A DNA stretch of 20,090 nucleotides from Gelatiniphilus marinus (lineage in GTDB: Bacteria; Bacteroidota; Bacteroidia; Flavobacteriales; Flavobacteriaceae): NCBI RefSeq assembly GCF_042678305.1, contig NZ_JBHUDT010000011.1, one strand, 5' to 3'. This document shows, one piece after another, positions 1 through 6,792 of this stretch (within the stretch, counting starts at the first letter, position 1; the number at the start of each line of letters is the position of its first letter). The notes beneath the pieces are model-generated. The model did no database searches. It had not been told where the DNA came from and saw only the letters and a list, made by a program, of their open reading frames with translations. The position numbers and the translations under genes were made by a program.

Positions 1-1
1 G

Positions 2-88
2 GAATTAATTGCTTTTAGCGGAGATTTAGGGTTTCAGATGAAGGATTTGAAAGACGGACAAAAAATAAAACTGAATATAAAAAACTAG
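2..88 (+). CDS. C-terminal 28 residues of a flanking gene (unidentified)
   Basis: An open frame enters from the left edge and ends at a TAG at 86-88; its last residues are KDLKDGQKIKLNIKN. It runs opposite to the element genes and lies outside the candidate left attachment repeat. A terminator-like hairpin follows about 50 bp downstream. I take it as the tail of the host gene beside the insertion site. Too little is visible to name it, and a chance open frame is possible. Confidence 0.5.
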   Translation, partial: ELIAFSGDLGFQMKDLKDGQKIKLNIKN

Positions 89-93
89 GCACA

Positions 94-136
94 ACAACGT
101 GTATAATTCATTGCTTCTGATTTTCCTAATCGGAAA
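94..136. repeat. Left part of a flavobacterial-type intergenic repeat
   Basis: Right after the flanking gene tail comes ACAACGTGTATAATTCATTG (94-113), then a small hairpin, TTTCC (122-126) and GGAAA (132-136). The right flank carries a related sequence in the opposite orientation: a TTTCC/GGAAA hairpin at 19964-19977 and GCAACGAAATCATACA at 20032-20047. This suggests that the element sits inside or between copies of a palindromic intergenic repeat. The family assignment is from memory. Confidence 0.4.
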
Positions 137-140
137 TTAA

Positions 141-165
141 AAAACCCTTAATTATAAGGGGTTTT
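141..165 (+). terminator. Hairpin terminator after the left flanking gene
   Basis: AAAACCCTTA (141-150) faces TAAGGGGTTTT (155-165) with a 4-nt loop and one bulged G. The stem ends in T residues on the plus strand and A residues on the other side, so it could stop transcription from both directions. It separates the flanking gene (ends at 88) from the element. Confidence 0.6.
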
Positions 166-174
166 AATTAAAAA

Positions 175-197
175 GGCAACAATAAGGCAACAAATAT
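175..197. repeat. Candidate left attachment site (attL) or integrase-binding repeat
   Basis: GGCAACAATAAGGCAACAAA followed by TAT matches 19845-19867 in the same orientation at 22 of 23 positions (A185 is C at 19855). Inside it GGCAACA occurs twice with an 11-bp period. A direct repeat bracketing an integrase-bearing island is what tyrosine-recombinase integration leaves. The tandem inner motif also fits arm-type integrase-binding sites, in which case the true crossover core lies nearby. Confidence 0.6.
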
Positions 198-260
198 TTG
201 ATTATAAGAACTAATCAAAGGAAAGAAATAATAGATAAAATTAGGAACTTATTAAAGGAT

Positions 261-291
261 AAAAATAAAACCGTTCGTGTAGAACGGTTTT
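261..291 (-). terminator. Rho-independent terminator of the DUF6266 gene
   Basis: A perfect 10-bp stem, AAAACCGTTC (267-276) with GAACGGTTTT (282-291) and a 5-nt loop, lies 20 bp past the stop of the minus-strand gene ending at 311. Read on the minus strand, the stem is followed by a T-rich run (TTTTATTTTTAT). It marks the end of leftward transcription in the element. Confidence 0.8.
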
Positions 292-310
292 ATTATTTAA
301 ACATCAACCG

Positions 311-952
311 TTAATTAGCTGTTCCAGAGCCTAAATAAACGCTGTTTGACACGATACTACCATCTGCTGTAGTAAATGCCATAAAAAGCTCAACAGTATC
401 ACCTGCATAGGTGCTAGGAATTGTAATGATTTGTGATCCTACAGTTCTATCAGCACCATCAAGAATATACATTGATTCTTTTTTACTTGGATTGTAAACT
501 AACACCATTGCTTTATCGGTTGCATTTGCATTACCTTCAGCAGAGTTATCATCCCAAGTAAACTCAACTTGTCCAGCAGTTGCTAAATCTGTTGCAGGGT
601 TTAATGCTCCTGATAAGTTACCTCTACTTAATAAAGCTAAAGCATAATCTACAGTAAAGTTTGGTGCAGCTCCTGTAATAGCATTATTCAACACATAAGA
701 CATTGCAGCATTAAACTCTGTTTTTTGCACCGCATAAGACTTATATCCCTTTTGGATAAAGCCTAAATTCGGTTGAAGATACTCCAAAGTAACAGTAAAC
801 TTGTTTCTTTGGTTAACTTGCCCCTCTGTACGTGGATTTGCCACGCTTGAGGGTTTGATTCTCAAATAGTCAATACCTTTCCAAGAAGCACCGACTACGT
901 TTCCTACTTTTCCTGATACACCGCCCAGGATTCCTTGTGAAATTACACCCAT
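311..952 (-). CDS. DUF6266 family protein
   Basis: This 213-residue protein begins MGVISQGILGGVSGKVGNVV and has the family's early SWKGIDYLRIKP and NPRTEGQVNQRNKF motifs, a central WDDNS segment, and a C-terminal beta-rich stretch ending near NSVYLG. I recognise it as DUF6266, a Bacteroidetes family of unknown function that is often found in several copies and in accessory DNA. There is no signal peptide or membrane segment. It is the last gene at the left end of the element and has its own terminator. The 88-bp gap before it holds a tandem repeat, so it is probably transcribed separately from its neighbour. Its role in the element is unknown. Confidence 0.8.
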   Translation of the reverse strand: MGVISQGILGGVSGKVGNVVGASWKGIDYLRIKPSSVANPRTEGQVNQRNKFTVTLEYLQPNLGFIQKGYKSYAVQKTEFNAAMSYVLNNAITGAAPNFTVDYALALLSRGNLSGALNPATDLATAGQVEFTWDDNSAEGNANATDKAMVLVYNPSKKESMYILDGADRTVGSQIITIPSTYAGDTVELFMAFTTADGSIVSNSVYLGSGTAN

Positions 953-987
953 AACATATAAAATTTAAAATTACTACATATTCGAAG

Positions 988-1018
988 TTGGTACGGACTT
1001 GGTACGGTCTTTTACCAA
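988..1018. promoter_or_regulatory. Tandem 11-bp repeat upstream of the DUF6266 gene
   Basis: TTGGTACGGAC (988-998) is followed directly by TTGGTACGGTC (999-1009), 10 of 11 identical. TTGGTA (999-1004) also faces TACCAA (1013-1018) as an inverted repeat. It lies 36-66 bp before the DUF6266 start codon, where an operator or promoter would be. That it binds a regulator is inference. Confidence 0.35.
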
Positions 1019-1040
1019 CACAGGTAATATATGGCAAATA

Positions 1041-1514
1041 CTATGCTAATAGATTGATTTGGTTTTTGTTGCCCTTTGTTGCCCGATTTTGCTTATTAGA
1101 AAATAAACTTTGAATATATGATACCTTTAAATCTGCCATTTTTGAAATGACTTTTTGCAATTCTGCTTCTTTTCTGCTAATAGCTGACACAATACTAATA
1201 TGCTTCTGCAACTCTTTAGATTCATTTAGTAATGAAGTGTAGCCATCTTTAAGCGTATTTCTGCAATCATCTATTGAAATGAATGGAATAACACTACCTT
1301 TTAGATGATATGCATAGAAACCGCCTATTTGTAGCATCATAGATAAATGATAAAGGGTGTTTTTTTCTTCTTCGGTTGGTACAGTTACCACAAAGCAATT
1401 AGGACAGGGATTTATTAAAGGCTTTCCGCTGTTTTGCCCTTTGTTCAGAATAAAAAAATGAGGTTGCGAGTAGGTTCTTCCGATTTGGTGTGTTTTCAGT
1501 TCAAAAGTTGACAT
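1041..1514 (-). CDS. Small conserved protein, DUF6943-like
   Basis: This is a 157-residue protein with an N-terminal patch (HFFILNKGQNSGKPL, then NPCPNCFVV) that I associate with the Bacteroidetes family DUF6943; the assignment is from memory. The middle has GGFYAYHLKGSVIPFI, and residues about 90-140 are helical and charged and may form a coiled coil. No signal peptide or catalytic motif is recognisable. The ATG at 1514 is the first start. The C-terminal codons contain two inverted copies of the GGCAACA motif found at the element ends (1067-1073 and 1077-1083). Function unknown; its place beside DUF6266 marks it as accessory element DNA. Confidence 0.65.
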   Translation of the reverse strand: MSTFELKTHQIGRTYSQPHFFILNKGQNSGKPLINPCPNCFVVTVPTEEEKNTLYHLSMMLQIGGFYAYHLKGSVIPFISIDDCRNTLKDGYTSLLNESKELQKHISIVSAISRKEAELQKVISKMADLKVSYIQSLFSNKQNRATKGNKNQINLLA

Positions 1515-1531
1515 AGCTATCCAATTTAAAA

Positions 1532-1563
1532 TTGCTTCGCTACGCTTCGCACCATTAATTTTT
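1532..1563 (+). promoter_or_regulatory. Possible Bacteroidetes-type promoter for a plus-strand RNA
   Basis: TTG (1532-1534), a 21-nt spacer, then TAATTTTT (1556-1563) fits the Bacteroidetes pattern TTG-n19-21-TAnnTTTG with one mismatch. It points right, away from the gene on its left, into the structured stretch that ends in a plus-strand terminator. The spacer holds GCTTCGC twice with a 10-bp period. This is weak evidence alone, stronger with the downstream structure. Confidence 0.3.
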
Positions 1564-1569
1564 TAAAAG

Positions 1570-1757
1570 AAAAACAATAAAAAAAGAAAGCCGTATGTTC
1601 TTGTGGCGTGGATAAGGCTGTCAAGGTTTTTGGAAAAAATACTACCCTCTTTTTTAAATAATATTGGGGTGGAGATTTTTTTCAAAACCCGTAGGGCGTG
1701 ACCTTTATAGCCTTGCGCGTTGGCTGTGGTAGCCACATATATTTGCTACCTTTTTTT
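1570..1757 (+). ncRNA. Candidate structured non-coding RNA with a long stem
   Basis: The 1515-1745 gap has no gene but an unusual fold. Segment 1: 1614-1626 pairs with 1702-1714 (11 Watson-Crick pairs, one G-U, one mismatch). Segment 2: 1628-1640 pairs with 1675-1687 (12 plus one G-U). Segment 3: CTACCC (1642-1647) pairs with GGGTGG (1667-1672, one G-U). Only a 14-nt bulge on the 3' side (1688-1701), itself a CCC-GTA-GGG mini-hairpin, interrupts the arm. All three wobbles are G-U in plus-strand RNA and would be A-C mismatches in minus-strand RNA. A T-run terminator follows. The 5' end is a guess from the promoter-like site. It could instead work as DNA, for example a transfer or replication origin. 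Confidence 0.4.
1728..1757 (+). terminator. Plus-strand rho-independent terminator
   Basis: GGTAGC (1728-1733) faces GCTACC (1745-1750) and is followed immediately by seven T residues (1751-1757) on the plus strand. It overlaps the stop codon of the minus-strand HTH gene (1746-1748). No plus-strand protein gene ends here, which is the main reason to suspect a plus-strand non-coding transcript. An alternative hairpin, TGGCT (1721-1725) with AGCCA (1731-1735), overlaps it. Confidence 0.55.
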
Positions 1758-2042
1758 ATTTATTTTTTGTTGTTCCAAAACATCTAATATGTCTTGTTTT
1801 TTGTAAAAAATTCTGTTGCCCATACGAATTGGATTTAAAATGCCGTGTTTATTCCAGGAATGTATTGTTACTAAACTTATCCTTAAATAATCGGCTACTT
1901 CTTGTCTTGTTAGGATTTCATCATTTTGTTTTTTAGATAATTCTTTAAGGTAGTTTTCAATTTTAAGCATTAATTTATCTGCTACCGTATCTGCTAATTC
2001 ATCTGCTGTAACTTCTGTGATTTGAATTGTTTTTGTAATCAT
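1746..2042 (-). CDS. Helix-turn-helix protein (HTH_17/excisionase-like)
   Basis: This 98-residue protein has an amphipathic N-terminal region (about 1-40) and then a MerR/excisionase-type winged helix: TRQEVADYLRISLVTIHSWN (about 45-64) and HGILNPIRMGNRIFYKKQDI (about 65-84). Such proteins serve in Bacteroidetes elements as excision factors or regulators. It is a single gene between two non-coding structured stretches, and an A-rich leader (CTAAAAATAAAACAAG) precedes its ATG. It may act on the nearby structured DNA or on the element ends; that is inference from position. Confidence 0.75.
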   Translation of the reverse strand: MITKTIQITEVTADELADTVADKLMLKIENYLKELSKKQNDEILTRQEVADYLRISLVTIHSWNKHGILNPIRMGNRIFYKKQDILDVLEQQKINKKR

Positions 2043-2092
2043 CTTGTTTTATTTTTAGTTAATTGATTTCCACTTTTTGGGGCATAAACTCT

Positions 2093-2291
2093 TAAAAAAA
2101 TAGGTTATTACCAATTTGAGCGTTGGATGAAGCGTTTGTATGGGTAGCGTTTTAAATAGTTGTTTGATAAAACAGCATTTAAACAAGCTACTTATACAGG
2201 ACTTTTAGGCAATAGCTTTTTGTTTTTTTGAGGAACGAGAAAAAGCAATATGCTATGGCGTATTACTATATTTTATGAACCTATTTTTTTA
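2093..2291. other. Structured non-coding block with a 14-bp closing stem
   Basis: This block belongs to the gene-free stretch 2043-2809. The 2093-2106 segment (AAAAAAATAGGTT preceded by T) pairs perfectly with 2278-2291. Inside are two hairpins: GTAGC/GCTAC (2144-2148 with 2187-2191), continued by TTTAAAT/ATTTAAA (2151-2157 with 2177-2183); and GCTTTTT/AAAAAGC (2215-2221 with 2240-2246). The layout resembles a three-way junction. It lies 51 bp upstream of the HTH gene start, so it may be that gene's leader, a separate RNA, or a DNA site such as an origin. The closing stem is A/T-rich, which raises the odds of chance. Confidence 0.35.
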
Positions 2292-2519
2292 TAACCGCTG
2301 ACTTGGGTGGTGGGGAAAAGTGGACTATTATATTTGTTAACGAAATGAAACAAACAAAGACTTGAGGTAAGGAATACTTGGACTTAACGATGGTTTTGTG
2401 CAGCTTGAATGAGGTAACGAATATGCATCATTTTAAGCTAAATTTTCATATGGCTATTGTTTCAGTTTAGTTCGGATTTTTATTGAAAGTTCGGGTGTGC
2501 GCGTGGGAAAAGCGGCTAT

Positions 2520-2599
2520 TTTACATAATGGCGTTATAACTACAGCTTTGGTGATGCGGTGGGTGTAGCGGCTGCTATTATAACTACCCGTTATGTAAA
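2520..2599. repeat. Imperfect palindrome in the gene-free stretch
   Basis: TTTACATAATGG (2520-2531) faces CCGTTATGTAAA (2588-2599) with one wobble pair. The interior has TTATAACTAC twice and a CTACA/TGTAG hairpin. It has the look of the palindromic intergenic repeats common in flavobacterial genomes. A minus-strand open frame of 60 codons crosses it but carries no recognisable protein signal. Confidence 0.45.
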
Positions 2600-2610
2600 C
2601 ATAGCTTTGG

Positions 2611-2728
2611 GTAGTTTTTGGTGTGAGGGATGGCAACAGCTCTTTGCTTTTTTATTGTACTACTTTTAAAATATAATAGCAAATAAAATAAGCAATGTGC
2701 TGTGTGAGGGTTGGCAACCAAAAACTAC
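2611..2728. repeat. Composite repeat: 11-bp inverted arms enclosing 16-bp direct repeats
   Basis: GTAGTTTTTGG (2611-2621) is perfectly inverted at 2718-2728. Just inside, TGTGAGGGATGGCAAC (2622-2637) recurs as TGTGAGGGTTGGCAAC (2703-2718), 15 of 16 identical and 81 bp apart. Both copies end in GGCAAC, the core of the repeats at the element ends. No gene is visible. It lies directly downstream of the metal island's last gene, so it may be an insertion scar or an integrase or regulator binding site. Confidence 0.5.
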
Positions 2729-2809
2729 AAGTGCGGTGGATAGCGGAACAAAACAAAAGACAGAGGATTTTGAGGTACGAAAAAACTGGGTTTTGGGTTG
2801 TGGGGACAA

Positions 2810-4756
2810 TTACCAACTCATTCGTTGTAATCTAACTGCATTTAAAATTGCTAATAATGCTACGCCTACATCTGCAAAAACTGCTTCCCACATTGTAGCT
2901 AAACCACCTGCTCCTAAAATTAAGACAATGACTTTAACACCAAAAGCTAAAATGATATTCTGCCAAACAATTTTTCGTGTGGAACGACTTATTTTAATGG
3001 CTCTAACTACTTTTGAAGGTTGGTCGGTTTGAATGATAACGTCTGCTGTTTCAATAGCTACATCACTACCCAAACCACCCATTGCAATTCCAACGTTACT
3101 TGCTGCTAAAACAGGCGCATCGTTTATACCATCCCCTATAAATGCTACTTTATTTTCAGGATTCTTTTTTAATATTTCAACTTCGTTTAACTTATCTTCT
3201 GGAAGTAAATCACCTTTTGCATTTTCGATGTTCAACTCTTTAGCGACTTGTTGAGTAATGGAATCTTTGTCACCGGAAAGCATCATAATATTTTTGATAC
3301 CAACTTTTTGTAATTTGACAATTGTTTCTTTGGCATCTTCTTTTAATTCGTCTGCTATTACCACATAACCAGCAAACTTGTTATCTATTGCAACTAATAC
3401 AATAGATTCTACAATATTTTCCGTTTCCGCTGGGACTTCTATATTATTAGCAATCATTAATGCTTTATTACCTACTAAAACTGTTTTACTATTTACAATT
3501 CCTTTTAATCCTTTACCTGCAATTTCAGAAACGTCTTGAGCTTCAAAATCTTCTCCTTCTGATTTATACTCTAAAATTGCTTTAGCAATTGGATGCGTGG
3601 ATTGTTCTTCCATCGCCATTAAATATTGCATAAATTCGGTTTCTTTCCAATCAATTGCTTTTACTTCTTTGATTTTAAAAACACCTTTAGTTACGGTTCC
3701 TGTTTTGTCCATTACCAAAGTATTTATCTTGGTCATTGCATCTAAAAATGAAGCACCTTTAAATAAGATTCCATTTTTTGAAGCTGCTCCCAATCCACCG
3801 AAATATCCTAATGGAATTGAAATCACTAACGCACAAGGACAAGATATTACCAAGAAAATTAATGCTCTGTATAACCAATCTCTAAACACATAATCATCTA
3901 CAAAAAAGTAAGGTATAAAAGTAACACCAATAGCTAAAAACACTACAATTGGTGTGTAGATACGAGCAAACTGTCTGATGAATAATTCTGTTTTAGATTT
4001 ACGTGCTGTTGCATTTTGAACCAAGTCTAATATTCTCGCAATAGAACTGTCTTCAAACTTATTGGTTACCTCAACTTCAATAACGCTTTCCAAATTAATA
4101 CTACCCGCGTAAACCTTTGCTTCTTTTTGAATGGAATCTGGTTTGCTTTCTCCTGTTAACGCAGCTGTATTTAAAGATGCTTTTTCGGATAATAAAATGC
4201 CATCCAATGGAATTTTTTCACCTACACGAATTTGAATTTTCTCTCCAATATTGACAACTTCAGGCGAAACACTTTTATAATCTCCCTCACGAAATACATT
4301 GGCTTCTTTAGGTCTAACATCTAATAATGCTTTTATATTTCCTTTTGCACGATTTACAGCAGCACTTTGAAATAATTCGCCTACTGCATAAAATAGCATT
4401 ACTGCAACACCTTCGGGATATTCACCAATAACAAATGCACCAATGGTTGCTATAGACATTAAAAAGAACTCTGTAAAAACATCACCTTTTTTAATACTAA
4501 TCCAACCCTCTTTTACAACAGGAAACCCTACAGGAAGATATGCAATACCATACCAAGCAATACGAATCCAATCCTTAAAGAATGAAACATCAAAATAATC
4601 TAAACCTATACCAATGATAAGCATTGTAAAACTTATTATTGCAGGCACGTAGGTTTTGAATGCACTTCCATTACCGTGATTATGACCATCATTATGCGTG
4701 TGTTGCACTTCTGAATTTGGTTTTAAATCTCTTAAATTGACTTTCTTTTTTTTCAT
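2810..4756 (-). CDS. Heavy-metal translocating P1B-type ATPase (Zn/Cd/Pb class)
   Basis: This inner-membrane pump of 648 residues uses ATP to export divalent soft metals from the cytoplasm. In order: a short His-rich tail (HTHNDGHNHGNG, about 19-30) in place of a ferredoxin-like metal-binding domain; N-terminal membrane segments (about 34-130); the actuator TGES (201-204); the transport motif CPC (306-308); phosphorylation at D350 in DKTGT; HP (388-389); MLSGD (492-496); GDGINDAP (541-548); and a last membrane pair with K608 and D629-V-G631. CPC with K and DxG is the Zn/Cd/Pb signature. Its start overlaps the upstream DUF3703 gene by 4 bp, so the two are cotranslated. It is the last gene of the metal operon and complements the RND pump, which clears the periplasm. 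Confidence 0.93.
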   Translation of the reverse strand: MKKKKVNLRDLKPNSEVQHTHNDGHNHGNGSAFKTYVPAIISFTMLIIGIGLDYFDVSFFKDWIRIAWYGIAYLPVGFPVVKEGWISIKKGDVFTEFFLMSIATIGAFVIGEYPEGVAVMLFYAVGELFQSAAVNRAKGNIKALLDVRPKEANVFREGDYKSVSPEVVNIGEKIQIRVGEKIPLDGILLSEKASLNTAALTGESKPDSIQKEAKVYAGSINLESVIEVEVTNKFEDSSIARILDLVQNATARKSKTELFIRQFARIYTPIVVFLAIGVTFIPYFFVDDYVFRDWLYRALIFLVISCPCALVISIPLGYFGGLGAASKNGILFKGASFLDAMTKINTLVMDKTGTVTKGVFKIKEVKAIDWKETEFMQYLMAMEEQSTHPIAKAILEYKSEGEDFEAQDVSEIAGKGLKGIVNSKTVLVGNKALMIANNIEVPAETENIVESIVLVAIDNKFAGYVVIADELKEDAKETIVKLQKVGIKNIMMLSGDKDSITQQVAKELNIENAKGDLLPEDKLNEVEILKKNPENKVAFIGDGINDAPVLAASNVGIAMGGLGSDVAIETADVIIQTDQPSKVVRAIKISRSTRKIVWQNIILAFGVKVIVLILGAGGLATMWEAVFADVGVALLAILNAVRLQRMSW

Positions 4757-5115
4757 TTAATATCTAATAATTTTTCAATGTCATTGGGAATAGGCATTCG
4801 TTTTAATGGTGGCACGTTTGCTCCACCAGTATTACCAAGTGGAACGTGATTTATAAATGATTTCCAGCCACCCACAAGCAACCTAATTATTTGACCTATT
4901 ACTTCTTTCGTATCTTTTTGTCTAAATCCAAACTTTAGCATAAGCCAATGTGAATAGGTATGTTCTATAGGATAAGATTGTCCTATTATATGACTACGTT
5001 CTAAATGATACCAAGCATTACCAAACTGCTTATTTTCTAAACAGAAACTGTATTGTTTTAATTCTTGGTTATACGCCTGTTTTAGATGTTTAGGTATTTT
5101 AGTATTAAACTTCAT
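4753..5115 (-). CDS. DUF3703 family protein in the metal operon
   Basis: I place the start at the ATG at 5113-5115, giving 120 residues beginning MKFNTKIPKHLKQAYNQELK. AGAGGA lies just upstream. A longer reading would need a TTG at 5157 and adds a poorly conserved 14 residues. The motifs AWYHLERSHIIGQ and HTYSHWLMLKFG fit DUF3703, a small family often found beside Czc and heavy-metal ATPase genes; several His residues could touch metal, but its function is not established. It overlaps the ATPase start by 4 bp and lies 56 bp after the Fur-family gene. Confidence 0.8.
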   Translation of the reverse strand: MKFNTKIPKHLKQAYNQELKQYSFCLENKQFGNAWYHLERSHIIGQSYPIEHTYSHWLMLKFGFRQKDTKEVIGQIIRLLVGGWKSFINHVPLGNTGGANVPPLKRMPIPNDIEKLLDIK

Positions 5116-5171
5116 ATCCTCTAATTTTGGATAAATGTACTTTAATAGCAAGTGCAATGGAAGTGCAATAA

Positions 5172-5585
5172 TTAGCCACTACACTTATCGCAAATACCTT
5201 TTACCACCAAATTTACATTCTCTGACACAAAACCATCAGGTACTTTAATCTGCGGTATTTTATGTTCTGTTAAGCATACGGTTTCATTGCAATTGTTACA
5301 ATGGAAATGTAAGTGCAAATCGGTTTTTATATCACAATTACATCCCTTTTCGCATAAAGCATACTTTGTAATACCTGTACCATCATCTATTTGATGTACG
5401 ATTCCTTTTTCTTCAAATGTTTTAATAGTTCTGTATAATGTAGTTCTATCTGACTTTTCAAAAGCATTTTCGATATCACTTAATGTTACAGCAACATCCT
5501 TTTCTACAAGAAACTTATAGATAAGTAATCGCATTGCTGTAACACGTATATTTTTAGATTCTAATAATTCCTCTATTGTTTTCAT
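5172..5585 (-). CDS. Fur-family metal-responsive repressor
   Basis: The 137 residues have the Fur layout: an N-terminal winged helix (about 5-70) with the recognition segment RTTLYRTIKTFEEKGIVHQI, then a metal-binding dimerisation domain with HLHFHCNNC (91-99) and ICDKC (131-135). The two CxxC pairs (C96/C99 and C132/C135) form the structural zinc site typical of the family, and H91/H93/H95 are likely sensor ligands. It starts 3 bp after the CzcB stop, inside the operon, so it probably controls its own operon in response to Zn or a related metal. The sequence cannot tell Zur-like from Fur-like sensing; the context favours Zn, Cd or Co. Confidence 0.88.
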   Translation of the reverse strand: MKTIEELLESKNIRVTAMRLLIYKFLVEKDVAVTLSDIENAFEKSDRTTLYRTIKTFEEKGIVHQIDDGTGITKYALCEKGCNCDIKTDLHLHFHCNNCNETVCLTEHKIPQIKVPDGFVSENVNLVVKGICDKCSG

Positions 5586-5588
5586 TAT

Positions 5589-6788
5589 TTAATGTTCGTG
5601 TTCTGCTTCGCCTTTTTTCATTTCAGCAATCAGGTAATAAGCATTATTATAAGCAAATTTTGTGGTTTTATCTAATTCTTCAGTAAATTGAACTGCAATC
5701 CAATTGCCATCTTTTGCACCTAAAAGCACTTCAACAGGCTTAAAACTCCAGTGGTCATTTTCTTTTTCTACTGAAAATGCATAAAACCTATCTCCATCTT
5801 TTATAATTGCACTTTCAGGTAATGCTTTTGTTTTAGTTTTATTTACCTGAATTTTACCTTGAATGTACATACCAGGAATTAAGTTATCTCCTTTATTTTC
5901 AATTTCAGCGTGAACGTGTACCGCTTTTGGGTTGTCTTCAAATGTTTTACTTATTGAAAAGATTTCAGCTGTAAGTTCTGTATCTGGTATAGACTGCACA
6001 GTAAATGTTACTTTTTGACCTTTTTTCACTTTATACGCATCTTTTTCAAATACCATCAAATCTGCGTGAACGTGAAGCGTATTAACAATTTCGAATAATT
6101 CTGTTTGCGGCTCTACATATTGCCCAATTTTCACCTCAACCTTTTGTACAAACCCTTCTATAGGACTACGTAATGATATACTTTGTGCAATTGTACCATT
6201 TCTTACTGATATTGTATTGATATTTAATATTCTTAATTGAGCTTCCAATCCATTTACCATAGCTTTTGATGCTTCATACTCTGCTTCTGCTTTTTGAAAA
6301 TTTGCACCAGAACCAACACCTGCATCATATAATTTTTGTTGACGCTCATAGTTTTTCTTTAAAAAATTACTATTGCTAAAAGCATTCAAATAATCAGTCT
6401 GTAGTTTTATAATATTAGGGTGTGATAGATGGGCCACAACTTGGCCTTTTTTAACTTTATCACCTTCAATTACTTTTATAGATACTACATTTGCACCAAT
6501 AACTGAAGTTATTGCTGCTTCGTTTTGTGGGGGTACTTCTAATGTACCATTAGCCTCTACATTTCCACTCATATTTCGTAATGAAAGTGTGTCAATCTTC
6601 ATTTTTAATGCATTATACTGCTGCTGCGAAAGCATTACTTCTTCGTTCTCACCGTGTTCTTCTTCATTTTTTGGTTTTTCACTATGTGAATGACCATCAT
6701 TGTCACTATGACTTTCTTTGTTTCCGCAAGCAAAAACAGTAATGGATAAGACTATAATAGTTAGGATTTTATATAATTTATTTTTCAT
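5589..6788 (-). CDS. czcB: RND efflux periplasmic adaptor (CzcB/CusB type lipoprotein)
   Basis: This 399-residue membrane-fusion protein joins the inner-membrane RND pump to the outer-membrane channel. It has a lipoprotein signal with lipobox TVFAC (Cys21), and then a His/Glu-rich linker (about 26-48) likely to bind metal. The two half-lipoyl motifs are at about 98-122 and 204-232 (RSPIEGFVQKVEV), separated by an alpha-hairpin (about 125-190). A beta-barrel domain includes HVHAEI and GMYIQGKI (about 306-313), and the tail is His-rich (GEAEHEH). It starts 4 bp after the CzcA-TolC stop, so the two are cotranscribed and probably form one complex. Confidence 0.92.
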   Translation of the reverse strand: MKNKLYKILTIIVLSITVFACGNKESHSDNDGHSHSEKPKNEEEHGENEEVMLSQQQYNALKMKIDTLSLRNMSGNVEANGTLEVPPQNEAAITSVIGANVVSIKVIEGDKVKKGQVVAHLSHPNIIKLQTDYLNAFSNSNFLKKNYERQQKLYDAGVGSGANFQKAEAEYEASKAMVNGLEAQLRILNINTISVRNGTIAQSISLRSPIEGFVQKVEVKIGQYVEPQTELFEIVNTLHVHADLMVFEKDAYKVKKGQKVTFTVQSIPDTELTAEIFSISKTFEDNPKAVHVHAEIENKGDNLIPGMYIQGKIQVNKTKTKALPESAIIKDGDRFYAFSVEKENDHWSFKPVEVLLGAKDGNWIAVQFTEELDKTTKFAYNNAYYLIAEMKKGEAEHEH

Positions 6789-6792
6789 TTTC

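Noticed and set aside
1570..2291. Retron or group II intron RNA
   Set aside because: No reverse transcriptase gene is present anywhere in the window, and no intron domain V-like motif was seen.
2454..2636. Minus-strand open frame of 60 codons in the gene-free stretch
   Set aside because: It runs through palindromes and direct repeats, has no recognisable domain or leader, and its composition follows the repeats.
2697..3254. Plus-strand open frames opposite the ATPase gene
   Set aside because: They are antisense to a well-conserved P-type ATPase with all motifs; similar antisense frames opposite czcA, the primase and the integrase were dismissed for the same reason.
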